Assembly (NCBI GenBank): GCA_020722405.1
Contig: DYKW01000111.1
Coordinates: 1-6,170 of the forward strand
Direction: 5' to 3'
DNA length: 6,170 nt
From: Anaerolinea thermophila
Lineage (GTDB): Bacteria > Chloroflexota > Anaerolineae > Anaerolineales > DRKV01
Below, piece by piece: positions 6,003-6,170 of this stretch. The position numbers and the translations under genes are program-made. The number at the start of each line of letters is the position of its first letter. Positions within the stretch are counted from its first letter, which is position 1. A model generated the notes under the pieces. The model was not told the DNA's origin. It saw nothing but the letters and a program-made list of their open reading frames with translations, and searched no databases.

Positions 6003-6008
6003 ATTATA
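6003..6008 (-). promoter_or_regulatory. Perfect -10 box for the minus-strand operon
   Basis: The minus strand reads CTTGTATAATC, with a perfect TATAAT at 6008-6003. Initiation near 5996 would give a leader of about 48 nt with a strong ribosome site. No good -35 lies 16-18 bp upstream (the bases there read GCGGAT or close variants), so an activator or alternative contacts may be needed. This is the only obvious promoter for the phosphotransferase-kinase-isomerase genes. Confidence 0.5.
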
Positions 6009-6051
6009 CAAGCGAGTGGGTGGGAATCCGCCTTGCACTTTCCTTAGGCCG

Positions 6052-6067
6052 CGATACGAGAATATCG
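6052..6067. promoter_or_regulatory. Short dyad upstream of the operon promoter
   Basis: CGATA (6052-6056) and TATCG (6063-6067) form a 5-bp inverted repeat around CGAGAA, about 45-60 bp upstream of the -10 box. The position suits an activator site, and the promoter lacks a good -35. The arms are short enough to be chance. Confidence 0.2.
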
Positions 6068-6115
6068 GTGAAAATAAAAATGTCGCCCTACATTGAAACA
6101 ACACAAAGAAACAAG

Positions 6116-6170
6116 GTATCATCTCAAAAAGAAGGGGAAACGTCCCGAAGGTTTCTTCCAAAGCCTGGTT
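6116..6170 (-). repeat. Right copy of 55-bp inverted repeat bracketing the cluster
   Basis: The reverse complement matches 201-255 at 50 of 55 positions. Its hairpin has arms GAAAC (6137-6141) and GTTTC (6151-6155), extended by two G-T wobbles and a G-C pair. On the minus strand the stem is followed by CCTTC and five Ts (6126-6130). The copy reaches the last base of the window, so it may continue outside it. Confidence 0.85.
6126..6158 (-). terminator. Terminator-like hairpin facing into the cluster from the right
   Basis: This is the mirror of the left hairpin. Transcription entering from the right on the minus strand would meet the stem and then a pyrimidine tract ending in TTTTT, about 120 bp before the operon -10 box. 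It would separate the operon from upstream read-through. The stem is short and partly wobble-paired. Confidence 0.35.

Overview
The window is a small surface-polysaccharide or glycan locus centred on heptose precursor synthesis. It has five intact protein genes, one broken gene inside a short insertion element, and several intergenic repeats. The gene types suggest an environmental bacterium. Chloroflexota (Anaerolineae-like) is my best guess, because this style of SIS isomerase plus HddA kinase and the GxxExxY-type insert are familiar from such genomes. No marker gene fixes the taxonomy, so this is a weak inference.

Layout from left to right. Positions 1-74 carry three tandem copies of a 24-bp repeat, and 201-255 carries a 55-bp hairpin-containing repeat. 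A minus-strand left-handed beta-helix acyltransferase gene follows (282-1034). A plus-strand HAD phosphatase of the GmhB type (1237-1803) converges on, and overlaps by 13 bp, a minus-strand sedoheptulose-7-phosphate isomerase that carries an unusual C-terminal GAF domain (1791-2978). Next is a roughly 305-bp insertion with terminal inverted repeats, a probable target duplication and a dead GxxExxY gene (3022-3326). Then come a minus-strand HddA-type heptose-7-phosphate kinase (3336-4313), a GC-rich hairpin (4359-4431), and a minus-strand polyprenyl-phosphate sugar phosphotransferase (4440-5948). A leader with a good -10 box lies upstream of that gene. The window ends in an inverted copy of the left 55-bp repeat (6116-6170; 50 of 55 positions identical).

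How the genes work together. The isomerase, kinase and phosphatase would convert sedoheptulose 7-phosphate to D-glycero-alpha-D-manno-heptose 1-phosphate. The nucleotidyltransferase (HddC) that would activate it is not in the window. The phosphotransferase would load the first sugar phosphate on undecaprenyl phosphate at the membrane, and the acyltransferase could decorate a sugar. The minus-strand genes 5948 to 1791 look like one operon. If the insertion is removed, the kinase-isomerase gap shrinks to about 43 bp.

The most notable points are the isomerase-GAF fusion, the insertion element with a nonsense codon exactly in its family-naming motif, and the inward-facing hairpin repeats that bracket the cluster. 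I saw no CRISPR array, tRNA, rRNA or complete transposase gene.
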